A stretch of DNA of 64,000 bases from Cervus elaphus (GCF_910594005.1 NC_057815.1:78725552-78789551); one strand, 5' to 3'; shown: positions 45,123 through 56,971, counted from the first letter of the stretch. The notes: generated by a model not told the origin, from the letters alone. Translations and numbers: made by a program.

Positions 45123-46095
45123 TGAGGGATTTGATAGTATTTGCCAAACATATTTGTGTACGTTATACTTATCAATTCTCTTGAGACATAGAAGCATAGT
45201 ATTTAATTGTTCACTAAATGTATACTTTCAGTTTAGTTTTGAAAAAAAATTGGCTCATTGTTGCCTACAAGATTTATTGTAATATAAGTACAAAATAAGA
45301 TGGTCATAGATTTATACTGAGTGACAACAAAAACCACAGGGCAAGCCTATTTTGACTTCTCCCTGTGTACTCTCCAGTAGGATTGGGCCATGTTTGTTTT
45401 CTGCATGCATTTCATAAATACCTAGCCTATGGTTTCCATTTTCCTCTGACCCCAGTGAATGGTGGCCTGGCATTATCATCAATTTCACAGACTGTGGCAA
45501 GACCACACAAAACTAGCTGCTAGTGTTTGCACGGATTTAGCAGCGAATAAAATACCCTACTCTACCAGGCTACTCCAGAAGAATCTGGAATAAATTCTCC
45601 CGCCAGTTTGTTAAATTTGCCTGCAGACTCACCGTTGTGTGTCCACTAGCATGAACTGCATAAGGAAATGCAAATGAGCCCCTACTTGGGGAAATCTGAG
45701 GCCAGGAGGGAAATAACCTGCAGGAGAGGAAGGTGATGGCAATTAAAGAAAGGATCGCTACATCAAGTGGCCGGCAGGGTGGCGGCAGCAGCAAATGAGT
45801 GACTCATCACACTGGAGACCAGAAGGAAGTAAATTGTTCCCAAATTCTTCTATCTGAGCTCATGAGTAAGAGGCTTAAATATGCTGAGTGGAAGCATGAT
45901 CCCACTTGCATGAAATTCTACAAATTTCATGAAAAAAGATCAGAGCATTTGTTGCCCGCGGGGAGTGTGGACAGAGGTGATTGGGACGAGGCATGAGGAA
46001 ATTTTCTGGGGTGATGTTAATATACTACAGCCTGGTAGGTTTGGATTAAATAGTTGTATTTCATTTGTCAAATCTCAGTGAATGTCCGTGTTAGT
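45123..46095. other. Intergenic, no gene recognised
   Basis: About 1 kb of single-copy sequence. A perfect odd palindrome ATGAGTGACTCAT lies at 45795-45807 and contains an AP-1-type TGACTCA core; function unproven. Confidence 0.5.
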
Positions 46096-46096
46096 C

Positions 46097-46386
46097 TTAA
46101 GGGAAATCAACCCTGAATATTCATTGGAAGGACTGGTGTTAAAACTGAAACTGCAGTATTTTGGTCATCCAATGCAAACAGACAACTCATTGGAAAAGTC
46201 CCTGATGCTGGGAAAGATTGAGGGCAAAAGGAGAAGAGGGCTTCAGAGGATGAGATTGCATCACCAGTGCAATAAACATGAACTTGGGCTAACTCTGGGA
46301 GATGGTGAGGGACAGGGAGCCTGGCGTGCTGCAGTCCATGGGGTCGCAAAGAGTCAGACACAACTGGGTGACTGAACAACAACAAT
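46097..46386 (+). mobile_element. BovB LINE 3' fragment, sense
   Basis: Encodes [20 protein letters not shown] and LMLGKIEGKRRRGLQRMR, then GTCGCAAAGAGTCAGACACA and the end ACTGAACAACAACAATG. A short deletion removes WLDGI. Confidence 0.92.
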
Positions 46387-46807
46387 GTTTTGGCATGTGC
46401 AGTTTACAAAATAAGATAGATAGATGGATGGGATAAACTAAGCATAGCAAAATGTCAATGGTAGAACCTAGGTGGTAGATAACACAGTGTTCACTAGGAA
46501 ATTATTTCAAATTTACTGTTTGTTTGAAAGTGTTCATAGTAAAATGAGGGAAAAAACAGCCTACCTGTGTACAGTAGTAGAAAGGGTCACTTTCATCTGT
46601 TCAATCCTATCAGTATCCACAGACAACAATTCTCACTGGTAATACTGTTTATGAATATGTGTGGATGTCAGTATAAATGTAGGCAATATTACATTACTGT
46701 GATTATAAGTAGAGTGTCAGGACCAGTGTTGGTAGATCCTGTGATATCTTTTCATTTTATAAATGAATATCTTATGATAAATAAAATTTTTGTTCTCTCT
46801 GTGTAAC

Positions 46808-46844
46808 ACATATATAAATAAATATATATATATATATATATATC
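46808..46844. repeat. (AT)n microsatellite
   Basis: Long uninterrupted TA dinucleotide run. Confidence 0.95.
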
Positions 46845-47059
46845 AAGCATATACATATGCATATGATACATGTATTTAAAGGATATACACCAAAAAGTTA
46901 GCCATAGTTATCTTTGGATGGTAAATTATGGGTGATTTTTAAATATATTTTCTTATTTTGCCCATATTTTAAAATTTTTTCTACAATGAACATCTATTTC
47001 TTGTGCCATGCTCTAAGTTTTCAAAGATGTTCTTTATTAAATACTTTTAATAAAAGCAA

Positions 47060-47588
47060 ACAAAACACCTCTTGAATGACATTTCTGTGGAGTATATTGG
47101 ACATTTTTTCAAATGATGGTAAAATACACATAACATAAAAATTACCGTTTTAACCATTTTTTTTTTCGTTTTAACCATTTTAAGTGTACTGTTCAATGAT
47201 ATTAAGTACATTTTCATTGTTGTGCAACCATCACCATCATCCATCTTCAGAATGCTTTTCAGTGTGCAAAACTGAAACTCTATACTGATTAAACAACTCC
47301 CTGTTCCCCTCTCTTTCTCCAGCTTTTTGCAACCATCATTCTGCTTTATGTCTCTGTGCATTTTGAATACTCAAAATAGCTCATATAAATGGATTCATAT
47401 AGTATTTGTCCTTTTCTGACTGACTTATTTCACTCAACGTAATGTCTCCAAGGTTCATTTCTGTTGTAGCGTGTGTCAGAATTTCCTTCCTTTGTTAAGA
47501 CTGAATGGTATTCTATTGCATGTTATATCACTTTTTTTTGTTATCAGTTCATTCATCCATGAACACATTGCTTCCATCTTTTGACTTG
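47060..47588 (-). mobile_element. Old L1 LINE 'A', antisense, 3' part (left of solo LTR)
   Basis: GGTAAAATACACATAACATA, GTTGTGCAACCATCACCATC, TCACTCAACGTAATGTCTCC and GTTCATTCATCCATGAACAC are old L1 3' UTR/ORF2-end landmarks in reverse. The same element continues at 48305 and, beyond other insertions, at about 54945-55850. Confidence 0.82.
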
Positions 47589-48308
47589 ATAATGAAAGGT
47601 TTTTGCTGAACACTAAGACGCCGGGATTCTTGGCCTCCAGAGGATACGAATTCAATCCGGGGCCAGAGACGAGGCTGGATCGCTCAGAGCTTTTGTGTAA
47701 TAAAGTTTATTAAAGTATAAAGGAGATAGAGGAAGCTTCTGACATAGGCATCAGAAGGGGGCAGAAAGAGCACCCCCTGCTAGTCTTCAGCTGGGTGTTA
47801 CATAGTCACTAGCAGTCTGTTAATGAAAGAAAGGAATGTCTTAAAACTCAGAATGGCACCAGATAATTCATCCCAGGCCATAAAATGATTGACTTGAATC
47901 TTGTAGAAGGGCAGTTTACCATACTAATAGTTTCATTTACATAGATTAGGTGAACAATATCTGAGTATAACATACTGATTTGTCAAGTAGGTTGGCGGAA
48001 CCAACTTGAAGACAGAGTCTGGGGTAAATGCATAGCACATTAACATAGCTTAAGACAAACATTTCCATAAGAAAAAAATGTATTGGTTAACTCAAGGTTT
48101 GAGAATAGTTAGCCTCAGGTGAAACTAGGTGTCATGACAACACAGTATTTTAAGAGAAACCTCCTTTTTAAATTTGTATAGAGAAGGAAAAAAATATCGC
48201 TAGTTTGTTTCCTCCTGCCGCTTAAGAGAGATAAAAATGTCTGGTACTTGCAGCCTATTTCCTCCATTTGGAGACCCCTGGCCTTCCTGCCTGTTACCCT
48301 CTCAATAA
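47589..48308 (-). mobile_element. Solo LTR of an endogenous retrovirus with ATAA target-site duplication
   Basis: The 712-bp block 47593-48304 starts TG and ends CA and is flanked by ATAA at 47589-47592 and 48305-48308. Its flanks are two halves of one old L1 that rejoin cleanly. Read on the - strand, it starts TGAGAGGGTAACAGGCAGGA and has an AATAAA signal about 110 bp before its end, as in a U3-R-U5 layout. No gag, pol or env sequence is attached, so this is the recombination remnant of a provirus. Family not assigned. Confidence 0.85.
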
Positions 48309-49655
48309 TAATGTTGCTATGAACATGGGGGTGCAAATATCTTGTTGAGCCCCTGCTTTCAATTGTTTTAGGTATGTACCCAGAAGTGAAATCACTAGAT
48401 CTTATGGTAATTCTGTGTTTAACTTTTTGAGGAACTGCCATGACAGATTCCAGAGTGGCTGCACCATTTTACATTCCCACCAACAGCCCACAGGGTTGCA
48501 ATGTCTCCACATCCTTGCCAACAGTTGTTATTTTCTATTTTGTTTTAATTTCGTAGTAGCATCCTAGTGGATGTGAAGTGGTATCTCATTGTGGTTTTAA
48601 TTTACATTTGCCCAATGATACTTGTGATTTTGAACATCTTTTCATGTACTTATTGGCCATTTTTGTATCTTCTTTAGAGAAATATCTATTCAAGTCCTCT
48701 GCCTATTCTTTTAATTGGATTGTTTGTTATTGAATTGTAGGCTTTTTTCCTATATTCTGCATCTTAACCCCTTATCTGGTATATGATTTACAAATATTGT
48801 CTCCCATCCTGAGAGCTGCCTTCTCACTCTGTGTCCTTTGATGCACAGAAGTTTTAAATTTGGATGTAGTCCAATTTGTTTTTTTCTTTTGTTGTCTGTG
48901 GCTTTAGTGTTGTATCTAAGAAATCAAACCCAATGTCAAGAAGATTTTCTTCTATGTTTTGTTCTAAGAGCTTTATAGTTTTCTCTTATATTTATTATAT
49001 ATAGATCATATATCATTTTGAGGTTTTTTTTTAATAGGTGACGTAAGAAAAGGTGGAACTTAATTCTTTTGCATGTGGAAACCTAGTTTTCCCAGTACCG
49101 TGTATTGAAAACACTGTTCTTCTCCCCCTATATGGTCTGGGTACACTTGTCAAAAGTCATTTGACATATTTGTACTCTATTAAATTGGCCATCTGTCTGT
49201 ATCCCTGAACCACACTGTTGATTACTGAGTTTGAAATCAGGAATTGTGACGCCTCTAGCATTGTTCTTTTCCAAATTTGTTTCAGCTCTCTAGGGTCCTT
49301 TGAGATTCCATAGGAATTTTTTTTTTTTTTTAAGATGGATTTTTCTCCTTCTGGAAAATATATCATTGGGGTTTTAAGAGTGATTTCATTGCATTTATAG
49401 ATTGGTTTGGATAGTATTGACATCTTAACAATGTTAAATCTTCTAATCTGTGAACACTGTCTTTTTATTTACTTGTGTCTTTAATTTCTTTCAGTAACAT
49501 TTTGTAATTTTCAGTGTATAAATCTTTGGCCTCCTTGGTTAAGTTTATTCCTAAGTATTTTATTGTTTTCAATGCTATTGCAAATGAAATTATTTTCTTT
49601 TCTTTTGAATTTATTTTTAGTGTATAGAAACAAAACTGATTTTTGTAAGTGATTT
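48305..49655 (-). mobile_element. Old L1 LINE 'A', antisense, ORF2 C-terminal part (right of solo LTR)
   Basis: ATGTTGCTATGAACATGGGG, AGAGTGGCTGCACCATTTTA, GTGAAGTGGTATCTCATTGT and CCTTGGTTAAGTTTATTCCT. Frames are broken throughout. Confidence 0.85.
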
Positions 49656-49674
49656 GGGGATAATTTTCTCCTTT

Positions 49675-49805
49675 TTTGGAGTTGAAAATGTTCTATATTT
49701 TAATATGAGTGGATTACACTGGGGTACACCTATATAGAAATTCACCAATCTGGCCAGCTAAGATTTTTGTGCTTTTCTGCATGTGAATTAATCCTAAACA
49801 AATGG
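49675..49805 (+). mobile_element. Ancient L1 3'-end-like fragment, sense
   Basis: GTTCTATATTTTAATATGAG and GATTTTTGTGCTTTTCTGCA then TGTGAATTAATCCTAAAC resemble the generic 3' end of old L1M elements. Weak. Confidence 0.4.
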
Positions 49806-50385
49806 AAATTTATTATGATATATTCCAAACATCAAAATAAGTGTGTAGGGTTATCCTTCCACGGAACACTTTAAAAACCAAGCCAGCTGAAGTCTTAAGT
49901 GTAGACAGGTTCTTTATCACTCTATCCCATCCCAAGTAACCTCCAATCTGAAACTGCTGGGTATTATTCTCTTCATATTTATTATAATGAAAAGTTCACA
50001 TTATGGGTTCTCTGCCCAAATCTGGAAATCCTTATTACTTTTCTATTTGAAATTTTAAGGTCAATTTAGTAAGCTCAGTGATGAAAGTTATCAGAAGAAT
50101 ATTTTCCTGAAGACTATTTTTTCTTAGGAAAAAAAAAGAGAGAAAAGCAAAACCCTCTCCAGTTAGCCTCAAGTGTTGTTCAGTCAAGTCTGCAGATGGG
50201 CATGGGCTGTTGGTCATTTTCTGAGCCAGCAGGACTGTTACCTGACCATTCTCCTCAGCCTTTTGCTCCAAGTCACACTTCCACTGGCACAAAGCCTCTG
50301 ACCTCCATGTGTTGGCAGCATCTCCTGCAGCTGGATCTCAGATGTGTCACGATCATGATTTGTCTTAAATCACTGATTCCCACTT
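49806..50385. other. Intergenic, no feature recognised
   Basis: Apparently single-copy block between L1 pieces; no gene seen. Confidence 0.5.
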
Positions 50386-50387
50386 AA

Positions 50388-50747
50388 TTTTTTCCACTTG
50401 TTCTTCCACTCATTTCTTTCATTTGAACATTTTCCTGTTTCCTGAGGCAAGCTTGCATCACTATAAACTTTCCTTTTAGAACTTTTGTTGTGCCCCACAC
50501 GTTTTGTATCATTGTGTTTTTATTTTCGTCTCTAGGTATTTTTTTAAACTCCTTCTTTGATGTGTTCAACGACCCTTTAGTTGTTTAGTAGCATTTTGTT
50601 TGGCTTCTATGCGTTTGTGTTTTTTGAAGTTTCTTTTTCCTGTAGTTGATTTCTACTCTCACAGTTTTATGGTTAGAAAAGATGCTTGATATGGTTTCAA
50701 TTTCCTTAAATTTACTGAGGGTTGTTTTGTGGCCTAACACATGTGAC
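50388..50747 (-). mobile_element. L1 LINE 'B', antisense, piece left of nested BovB
   Basis: TTAGAACTTTTGTTGTGCCC, TTTTGTATCATTGTGTTTTT and GTGGCCTAACACATGTGAC follow the antisense L1 ORF2 order. Confidence 0.75.
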
Positions 50748-51664
50748 TTAGCACTCCTGAGAAACCTGTATGTGGATCAAGAAGCAACAGTTAGAACCTT
50801 ACATGGAACAACAGACAGTTCAAAATTGAGAAAGGAATATAACAAGGTGGTATACTGTCACCCTGCTTATTTAGCTTATATGCAGAACGCATCATGGGAA
50901 ATGCCAGGCTGGATGAGTTACAAACTGGAATCAAGATTGCTGGGAGAAATAGCAACAACCTCAGATATGCAAATGACACCACCCTAATGGCAGAAAGTGG
51001 AGAAGAACTAAAGAGCTTCTTGATGAGGGTGAAAGAGGAGAGTGGAAAAAGTCGGTTTAAAACTCAATATTAAAAAAAATAAGGTCATGGCATCCGGTCC
51101 CATCACTTCATGGCAAATGGGGGGGGAAAGTTGGAAGCAGTAACAGATATCCTCTTCTTGGGCTCTAAAATCACTGCGGATGGTGACTGCAGCCATGAAA
51201 TTAGAAGACAATTGCCTCTTGGCAGGAAAGCTATTACAAACCTAGACAGTGTATTAAAAAGCAAAGACATCACTTTGCCAACAAAGGTCGGTACAGTCAA
51301 GTCTATGGTCTTTCCATTAGTTATGCATGGATGTGAGAGTTGGGCCATAAAGAAGGTAGAGTGCCAAAGAATTGATGCTTTTGAACTGTGTTGTTGGAGA
51401 AGACTCTTGAGAGTCCTCTGGACAGCAAGGAGATCAAATCAGTCACCTAAAGGAAATCAACACTGAATACTCATTAGAAGGACTGAAGCTGAAGCTGTAA
51501 CATTTTGGCTACCTGATGCAAAGAGCTGACTCCTTGGTAAAGACTCTGATGCTGGGGAAGATTGAAGGCAGAAGAAGAAAGGGCAACAGAGGATGAGATG
51601 ATTGAATGGCATAATTGACTCAATGGACATGAGTCTGGGCAAAGTCCAGGAGATAGTGAAGGAC
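50748..51664 (+). mobile_element. BovB LINE fragment nested in L1 'B', sense, lacking both ends
   Basis: Runs from the RT region (CTCCTGAGAAACCTGTATGT; TVRTLHGTTDSSKL) through ANGGGKLEAVTDILFLGSKI, DITLPTKVGTVKSMVFPLVM and [20 protein letters not shown] to GGAGATAGTGAAGGACGGGG. The last about 70 bp of the usual BovB end, including its CTGAA repeats, are missing. L1 sequence resumes immediately. Confidence 0.9.
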
Positions 51665-52507
51665 GGGGAATGTTCCACGTGCACTTGAAAAGAATGTGTC
51701 TTCTGCTGTTTGGGGATGGAATGATCTATGTCTACTAAGCTCATTGGTCTAATGTGTTGTTTAAGGTCAGTGATTTTATGTCTGGATGATCTGTCCATTG
51801 ATATGAGTGGGGTGTTAAAGTCCCATATTATTATTGTGTTAATGTCAATTTCTTCTTTTATGTCTGTAAATATTTGCTTCATGTATTTAGAAGGTTCTAT
51901 CTTGGGTGCATATATATTTTTAATTGTTTTATCTTCTTCTTGAATTGATCCCTTGATAATTATGTAATGTCTTTCTTTGTCTCTTCTTACAGTTTTTATT
52001 TTAGTCTGTTTTGTCTGATATAAGTCTGCCATCCCCTCTTTCTTTTTGTTTCCATTTGCATGGAATACCTTGTTCCACCCTATCACTTTCAGTCTTTGTG
52101 TGTCTCTAGATCTGAAGTGACTTTCTTGTAGACACTGTATAGATGGATCTTACTCAGCTACTCTGCCCCTTTTGATTGTAGCATTTAGTTCATTTACATT
52201 TAAATTTATTATTGACAGGTATATAATTCTTGCCATTTTGTTAATTGTTTTGGAATGATTTTTATAGTTCTTTTCTGTTTCTTCTTCTTTTGCTCTTTTC
52301 GCTTGTGATTTTATTACTATCTTTAGTGTTGTATTTGGATTCCTTTCTCTTTTTTGTCTGTGTATCTATGATAGATTTCTAGTTTGTGTTACCATGAGGT
52401 GTGAGTGTGTTTTAAGTTTCTGATCTCTTAAATTTCAATACATTTCAACAACCTTGCATTTTCACTTCCTCATCCCCACATTTAATATTTCTGATGTCAT
52501 ATTTTAC

Positions 52508-52546
<39 letters not shown>

Positions 52547-54935
52547 TCCTTAACTACTTATTGTGGATATAGATAATATTTACTACTTTTGCTTTTTAAC
52601 CTGCCTGCTGGCTTTATAAGTGGCTCATCTACTACCTTTACTATATATTTGCCTTTACCAATGAGATTTTTTTCTTTAGTAATTTTTATATATCTAGTAG
52701 TCACTTTTTCTTTTCTGCCTAGAGAAATCCCTTCAACTCTTCTTGTAAAGCTGAGTTGGTGGTGCTGAACTCTTTTAGATTTTGCTTGACTGTAAAACTA
52801 TGTCTTTCCATAAAATATGAATAATAGCTTTGCTGGGTAGAGTAATTTTAGTTGCAGGTTTTTTCTTTTATCACTTTAAATATACTGTGGCACTCCCTTC
52901 TGGCCTGCAGAGTTTCTGCTGAAAAGTCTAATGATAGATTTAAGGGAGTTCCCTTGTGCATAATTAGTTGCTTTTCCCTTACTGCTTTTAAGATTATCTT
53001 TAATTTTTGTCATTTTAACTACAATGCGTCCGGTATGGAACTCTTTGGGTTTATACTGTTTGGGACTCTGTGCTTCCTGGACCTAGGTACTTGTTTCCTT
53101 TCCCAGGTTAGGGAAGTTTTCAGCTATTATCTCTTCAAATTTATTCTCTGCCCCTTTCTGTCTTCTTCTGGGACTCCTATAATGTGAATGTTAGTATGCT
53201 TGATGTTGTCCCAAAGGTCTCTTAAACTGTTCAAAAATTTTTTTCTGCTCAAATTTTTAAAAATTCATTTTTCTTATTTCTATTCAGTTTGAGTGACTTC
53301 CACTACTTTTGCTTCCAGTTTGCTGATTTGTGCCTGTATATTATGTAATCTGCTGTTAATTCTTTCTGCTGTTAATTTTTATGTTGTGGCTGTGTGCTTC
53401 AGCTCTGTTTGGTTCTTTTTTATATTTGCTTATTGTTAAACTTATCACTGGGTTCTTCCATTCTTCTCCCAAATTTATAAAGTATCTTTATTATTATTAC
53501 CTTGAACTCTGTTGGGTAGATTGCTTATCTCCACTTCATTTAGTTCTTCTGAAATTTTATCTTGTTCCTTGATTTGGAACATAGGCCTCTGTTGCCTCAT
53601 TTTGCCTAATTCTGTTTTTATTTCTATGCATTAATATTTGGTAGGTTGATTATACCTCATAATCTTGGAGAAGTGGTTTTATGTAGAAGATGTTCTATGG
53701 GGCCCATTGGCATACTGTCTTTCGGTCACCAGAGCTATGTGCACTGAGAGTCCTCCCTGTGGGCTGCATGGCCCTTCTGTTGAGGAGGACGGACTACTGT
53801 GAGCATGCTGGTATGGGTGTGACTGGCTCCTGGTCTGGCTGGTTACTAGTCCCTCCCTGATGTGAGGCTACTAATGTGCTTCTAATGGGTGGGGCCAGGT
53901 CCTGGCTCAGCTGGCTGCATGACCTGGGGAGTCCTGGTCCTGGTGCTAGTCCATTGGTGGGCAGGGCTGTGAAGCTCTAGAGATCTTGGAACTAGTTCTG
54001 GCCCACTGGAATGCAGAGGCAGGTTCTGGGGTCACTGACTGCCAGGACGGGTATTCTGAAGCTAGTATCAGCCTGTTGGTATGCAGGGCCAATTTCTGAC
54101 ATGGCTGGCTATGGAGTTCAGGGTGTCCTGGAGCTGGGGTCAGCTCACTGGTTAGTGATCCATGTCCCCAGGGTAGTTGGAGGTTCAGGGGGTCCTGTGG
54201 CAGCTGGACTGTGATGGATAAGTCTGTCCTTACCTGGCTAACTGCTTTGCCTGAGGTGTCCCAGGACTGGTGCCTACCAGCTGGTGGGCGGGGCCAGGTC
54301 CTAGTGTTAATAAGCTAGAGAAAGTATTCCAAAATGGTGCTTACCAGCACAAGTGTCCTTGTGTTAGAATGAACTCTGAGAAATGGCTGCTGCCAGTATC
54401 TGTGTCACCTGTCCAAGTCCCAGTTGCCCCTACCTCTTCCTGGGGCTCTCCAAGATCAGCAAGGGGGTCTAACCCAGGCCCCTTTCAAATTACATCTGCC
54501 CTTGGTCTCAGAGCATGTGAGATTTTGTGTGTGCCCTTTAAGAATACAGTCTGTTTCCCACATCCCTGTGGCTCTACTGAAAGTAATCCCCACTGGCTTT
54601 CAAGGCCTTATCTTCCTGGTGCAGGAGCCCTGGGCCAGGGAATTCAATATGGGACTCAGACTCGTCACTCCTTGAGGAGAAGCTCTGCAATTGTAATTAT
54701 CGTCCAATTTGTGGGTTGCCTGCCTGGGAGTATGGGTCTTGACTATACAGTGTCTCTACCCCTCCTACTCATCTCACTGTGATTCCTTTATATTTTTAGT
54801 TGTGGAAGATCTTTTCTGCCAGTCTTTTTCCACAGGTCATTTTCACTGATAGGTGCTCTGTAAATAGCTGTAACCTGGTGGGCCCACGGGGTTAGGTGAG
54901 CTCAGGGTCTTTGTATTCTGCCATCTTGGCAACCA
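51665..54935 (-). mobile_element. L1 LINE 'B', antisense: ORF2 endonuclease region, ORF1 and 5' UTR
   Basis: On the - strand, 52086 to about 51690 reads as L1 endonuclease-region sequence (YMKQIFTDIKEEIDINTIII, DFNTPLISMDRSSRHKITDL). 52140-53640 has antisense ORF1 landmarks (GTAAAGCTGAGTTGGTGGTG, CTTCTGGCCTGCAGAGTTTC, GGGAAGTTTTCAGCTATTAT). The GC-rich 53640-54935 is 5' UTR, and the right end (TTCTGCCATCTTGGCAACCA) is the reverse of an L1 5' start of the kind CCAAGATGGC. The element therefore reaches its 5' end, unlike most copies. Coding frames are decayed. Confidence 0.78.
52512..52544. repeat. (GT)n microsatellite
   Basis: About 16 uninterrupted GT units inside L1 'B'. Confidence 0.97.
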
Positions 54936-54944
54936 GAGATGTAT

Positions 54945-55850
54945 GTTGATTTTGTATCCTGCAACTTCGCTGAATTTGTTGTTAGTTTTAAGAGTTTTGT
55001 GTATGTGTGTGTGTGTGTGTGATTTTTAGGGTTTTTACAGAAAAGATCATGTCATCTGCAAATAGAGATAATTTCACTTCTTCTTTCCCATTTTGGATGC
55101 CTTTTCTTTCTTTTTCTTGTCCAATTGCTCTAGCTAGGACTTCTAGTATTATGTTGAATAGAAGTGTTTGTTACTGACCTCACAAGAAAAACTTTAATCT
55201 TTCACCATTTAATATGTTAGCTGTGGAATTTTTATATGCAGCTCTTATGTTGAAGCAGTGTTTTTTCTATTCCTACTGGGTTGAGAATTTTTCCTTTGTC
55301 ATGAAAGGGTGCTGAATTTTGTCAAAGGTTTTTTCTGCATCATTTGAGATGATCATGTGTGACTTTTTAACTCCTTCTGTTGTTGTGATAGTGATTACTT
55401 TTCATGTGCTATACCATCCTTATCAACAGAAATAAACCCTATTTGATCCTAGTGTAAAATCCTTAAAACAAAATGTTGAATTCTGTTTCCTCATGTTTTG
55501 TGGAGAATTTTGGTATCAACATTCATCAGTAGTGTTGGCCTGTAGCTTTCTTTTCTTATAGTGTGTTGTCTAGCTTTGATATCAGACTAATGCTGGCTAC
55601 AAAGAATGAGTTTGGAAGTGTTTCTTCCTTTTCCATTTTTTTTTTTTTTGGAAGAGTTTGAGAAAAATTAACATTAATTCTTCTTTCTGTGTTTGGGAGA
55701 ATTTACCAATGAAACCATCTGATCCTGAACTTTTTTTTGTTGAAAGGTTTTAGTTAATAATTCAATCTCCTTCCTAGTTATAGGTCTGTTCAGATTTTCT
55801 GTTTCTTCATGATTCAGTATTGGTAGGTTTTGTGCTTAGTAATTTGCCCA
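54945..55850 (-). mobile_element. Old L1 LINE 'A', antisense, reverse-transcriptase part (continuation)
   Basis: GATTTTGTATCCTGCAACTT, AGATCATGTCATCTGCAAAT, GTCCAATTGCTCTAGCTAGG, GTTTGGAAGTGTTTCTTCCT and AACCATCTGATCCTGAACTT are the antisense RT region. It takes up where the 49655 piece stops, so L1 'B' and its neighbours split this element. Confidence 0.82.
54999..55022. repeat. (GT)n microsatellite
   Basis: Short GT run within L1 'A'. Confidence 0.9.
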
Positions 55851-55859
55851 TTAAACAAA

Positions 55860-56290
55860 AATGTTAAACAGGGTAATCAATGGTATAATCAGTGAGAAAT
55901 TTTGCTCTCACTTTTATCCTCATCAATTCAGTTCCTTCCTTCCTCCACAGATAACCAATTGTGTTTATTCCCTGGGTAATGTTCCAGTGTTTTATATACT
56001 GTTACTATGGATTGAAGTATATATTTACTTTTCCTCCTTTCTAAAACAAAAACATCTTTTGTTTTTCTTTGTTTTCTATTAAGAATGTATTATGTTTCTC
56101 TCCATTGTGTGAATAAACTATGTATTATTATTGAATGAAAACATATCTTGGTTTAGAATATTAAAACAACAAAACTGTTGCCTCAGTATGTCAGAGATAA
56201 TGATTTCATTGTTCTGTGGCATGTATTGTTGTTGATAAAAAGTATTCAGTCATTTTTATTTCCCATTATTTTTCAGGTGATCTTTTTCTT
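55860..56290. other. Intergenic AT-rich stretch, no feature recognised
   Basis: No supported gene; T-rich. Confidence 0.5.
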
Positions 56291-56292
56291 CA

Positions 56293-56528
56293 GGGCCTTC
56301 CTGGTCACTCAGTGGTAAAGAATCTGCCTGCCAATGCAGGAGACGCAGGTTCAATGCCTGGGTCAGGAAGATAGAAGATCCCCTGGAGAAGGAAATGGCA
56401 ATACACACTAGCATTCTTGCCTGGGAAATCTTGTGGACAGAGGAGCCTGGTGGGCTACAGTCCATGGGATCACAAAAGAGTCAGACATGACTTAGCAACT
56501 AAACAACAACCACAACATAACAACAACC
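56293..56528 (+). mobile_element. Bov-tA SINE, sense
   Basis: GGGCCTTCCTGGTCACTCAG start, CAATGCCTGGGTCAGGAAGA, GGTGGGCTACAGTCCATGGG and an AACAAC-rich tail. Confidence 0.92.
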
Positions 56529-56971
56529 TTTTCTCTTTCTGGTTGTTTTTCATTGACTTTGGTATTTTTCATTTTCCTCAAAAATTTCTTAGTTATTTTT
56601 ATTTATACTGGCTAGGACTCTTCTGTACTTGTTCTGTCTGAAAACTGAGAACTTGAATCTTTCTTCTGTTGTGGAAATTTCTTATCTATTATCCTTTTTC
56701 AAATTATCATTCATCCCATATTCTCTAGTTTTGCTTTCTGAATTCCCATTAAATAAAGTATGTCATGTTGTAAAAGTCCAAGCAACACCATCTATATCAG
56801 ATGTCTTATGAGTAGTAATCTTTAGAACTATACAACATAGCAGCTTGATTTTATATCTGCTAGCTTTTTTCAATCTAGCCTCCATATTTTCTATCCATTT
56901 GTATTTGCCATCTGTTCTCTGTGATATATTCTAAGTCATTTCCTCAGTTTTATTTTACATTTCACTAATTC
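56529..56971. other. Intergenic AT-rich stretch, possibly decayed L1
   Basis: Phrases such as TTCATTTTCCTCAAAAATTT and CTGTTCTCTGTGATATATTC are loosely like old L1 antisense. Too weak to assign. Confidence 0.35.

Noticed and set aside
51457..52086. A 209-residue - strand open frame that looks like a fusion protein
   Set aside because: It joins L1 endonuclease-region sequence to antisense BovB by chance at the nested insertion junction.
54011..54782. Open frames in a GC-rich block as an exon or CpG-island gene
   Set aside because: The block lies between L1 ORF1-like sequence and an L1 5' start, so it is best read as L1 5' UTR.
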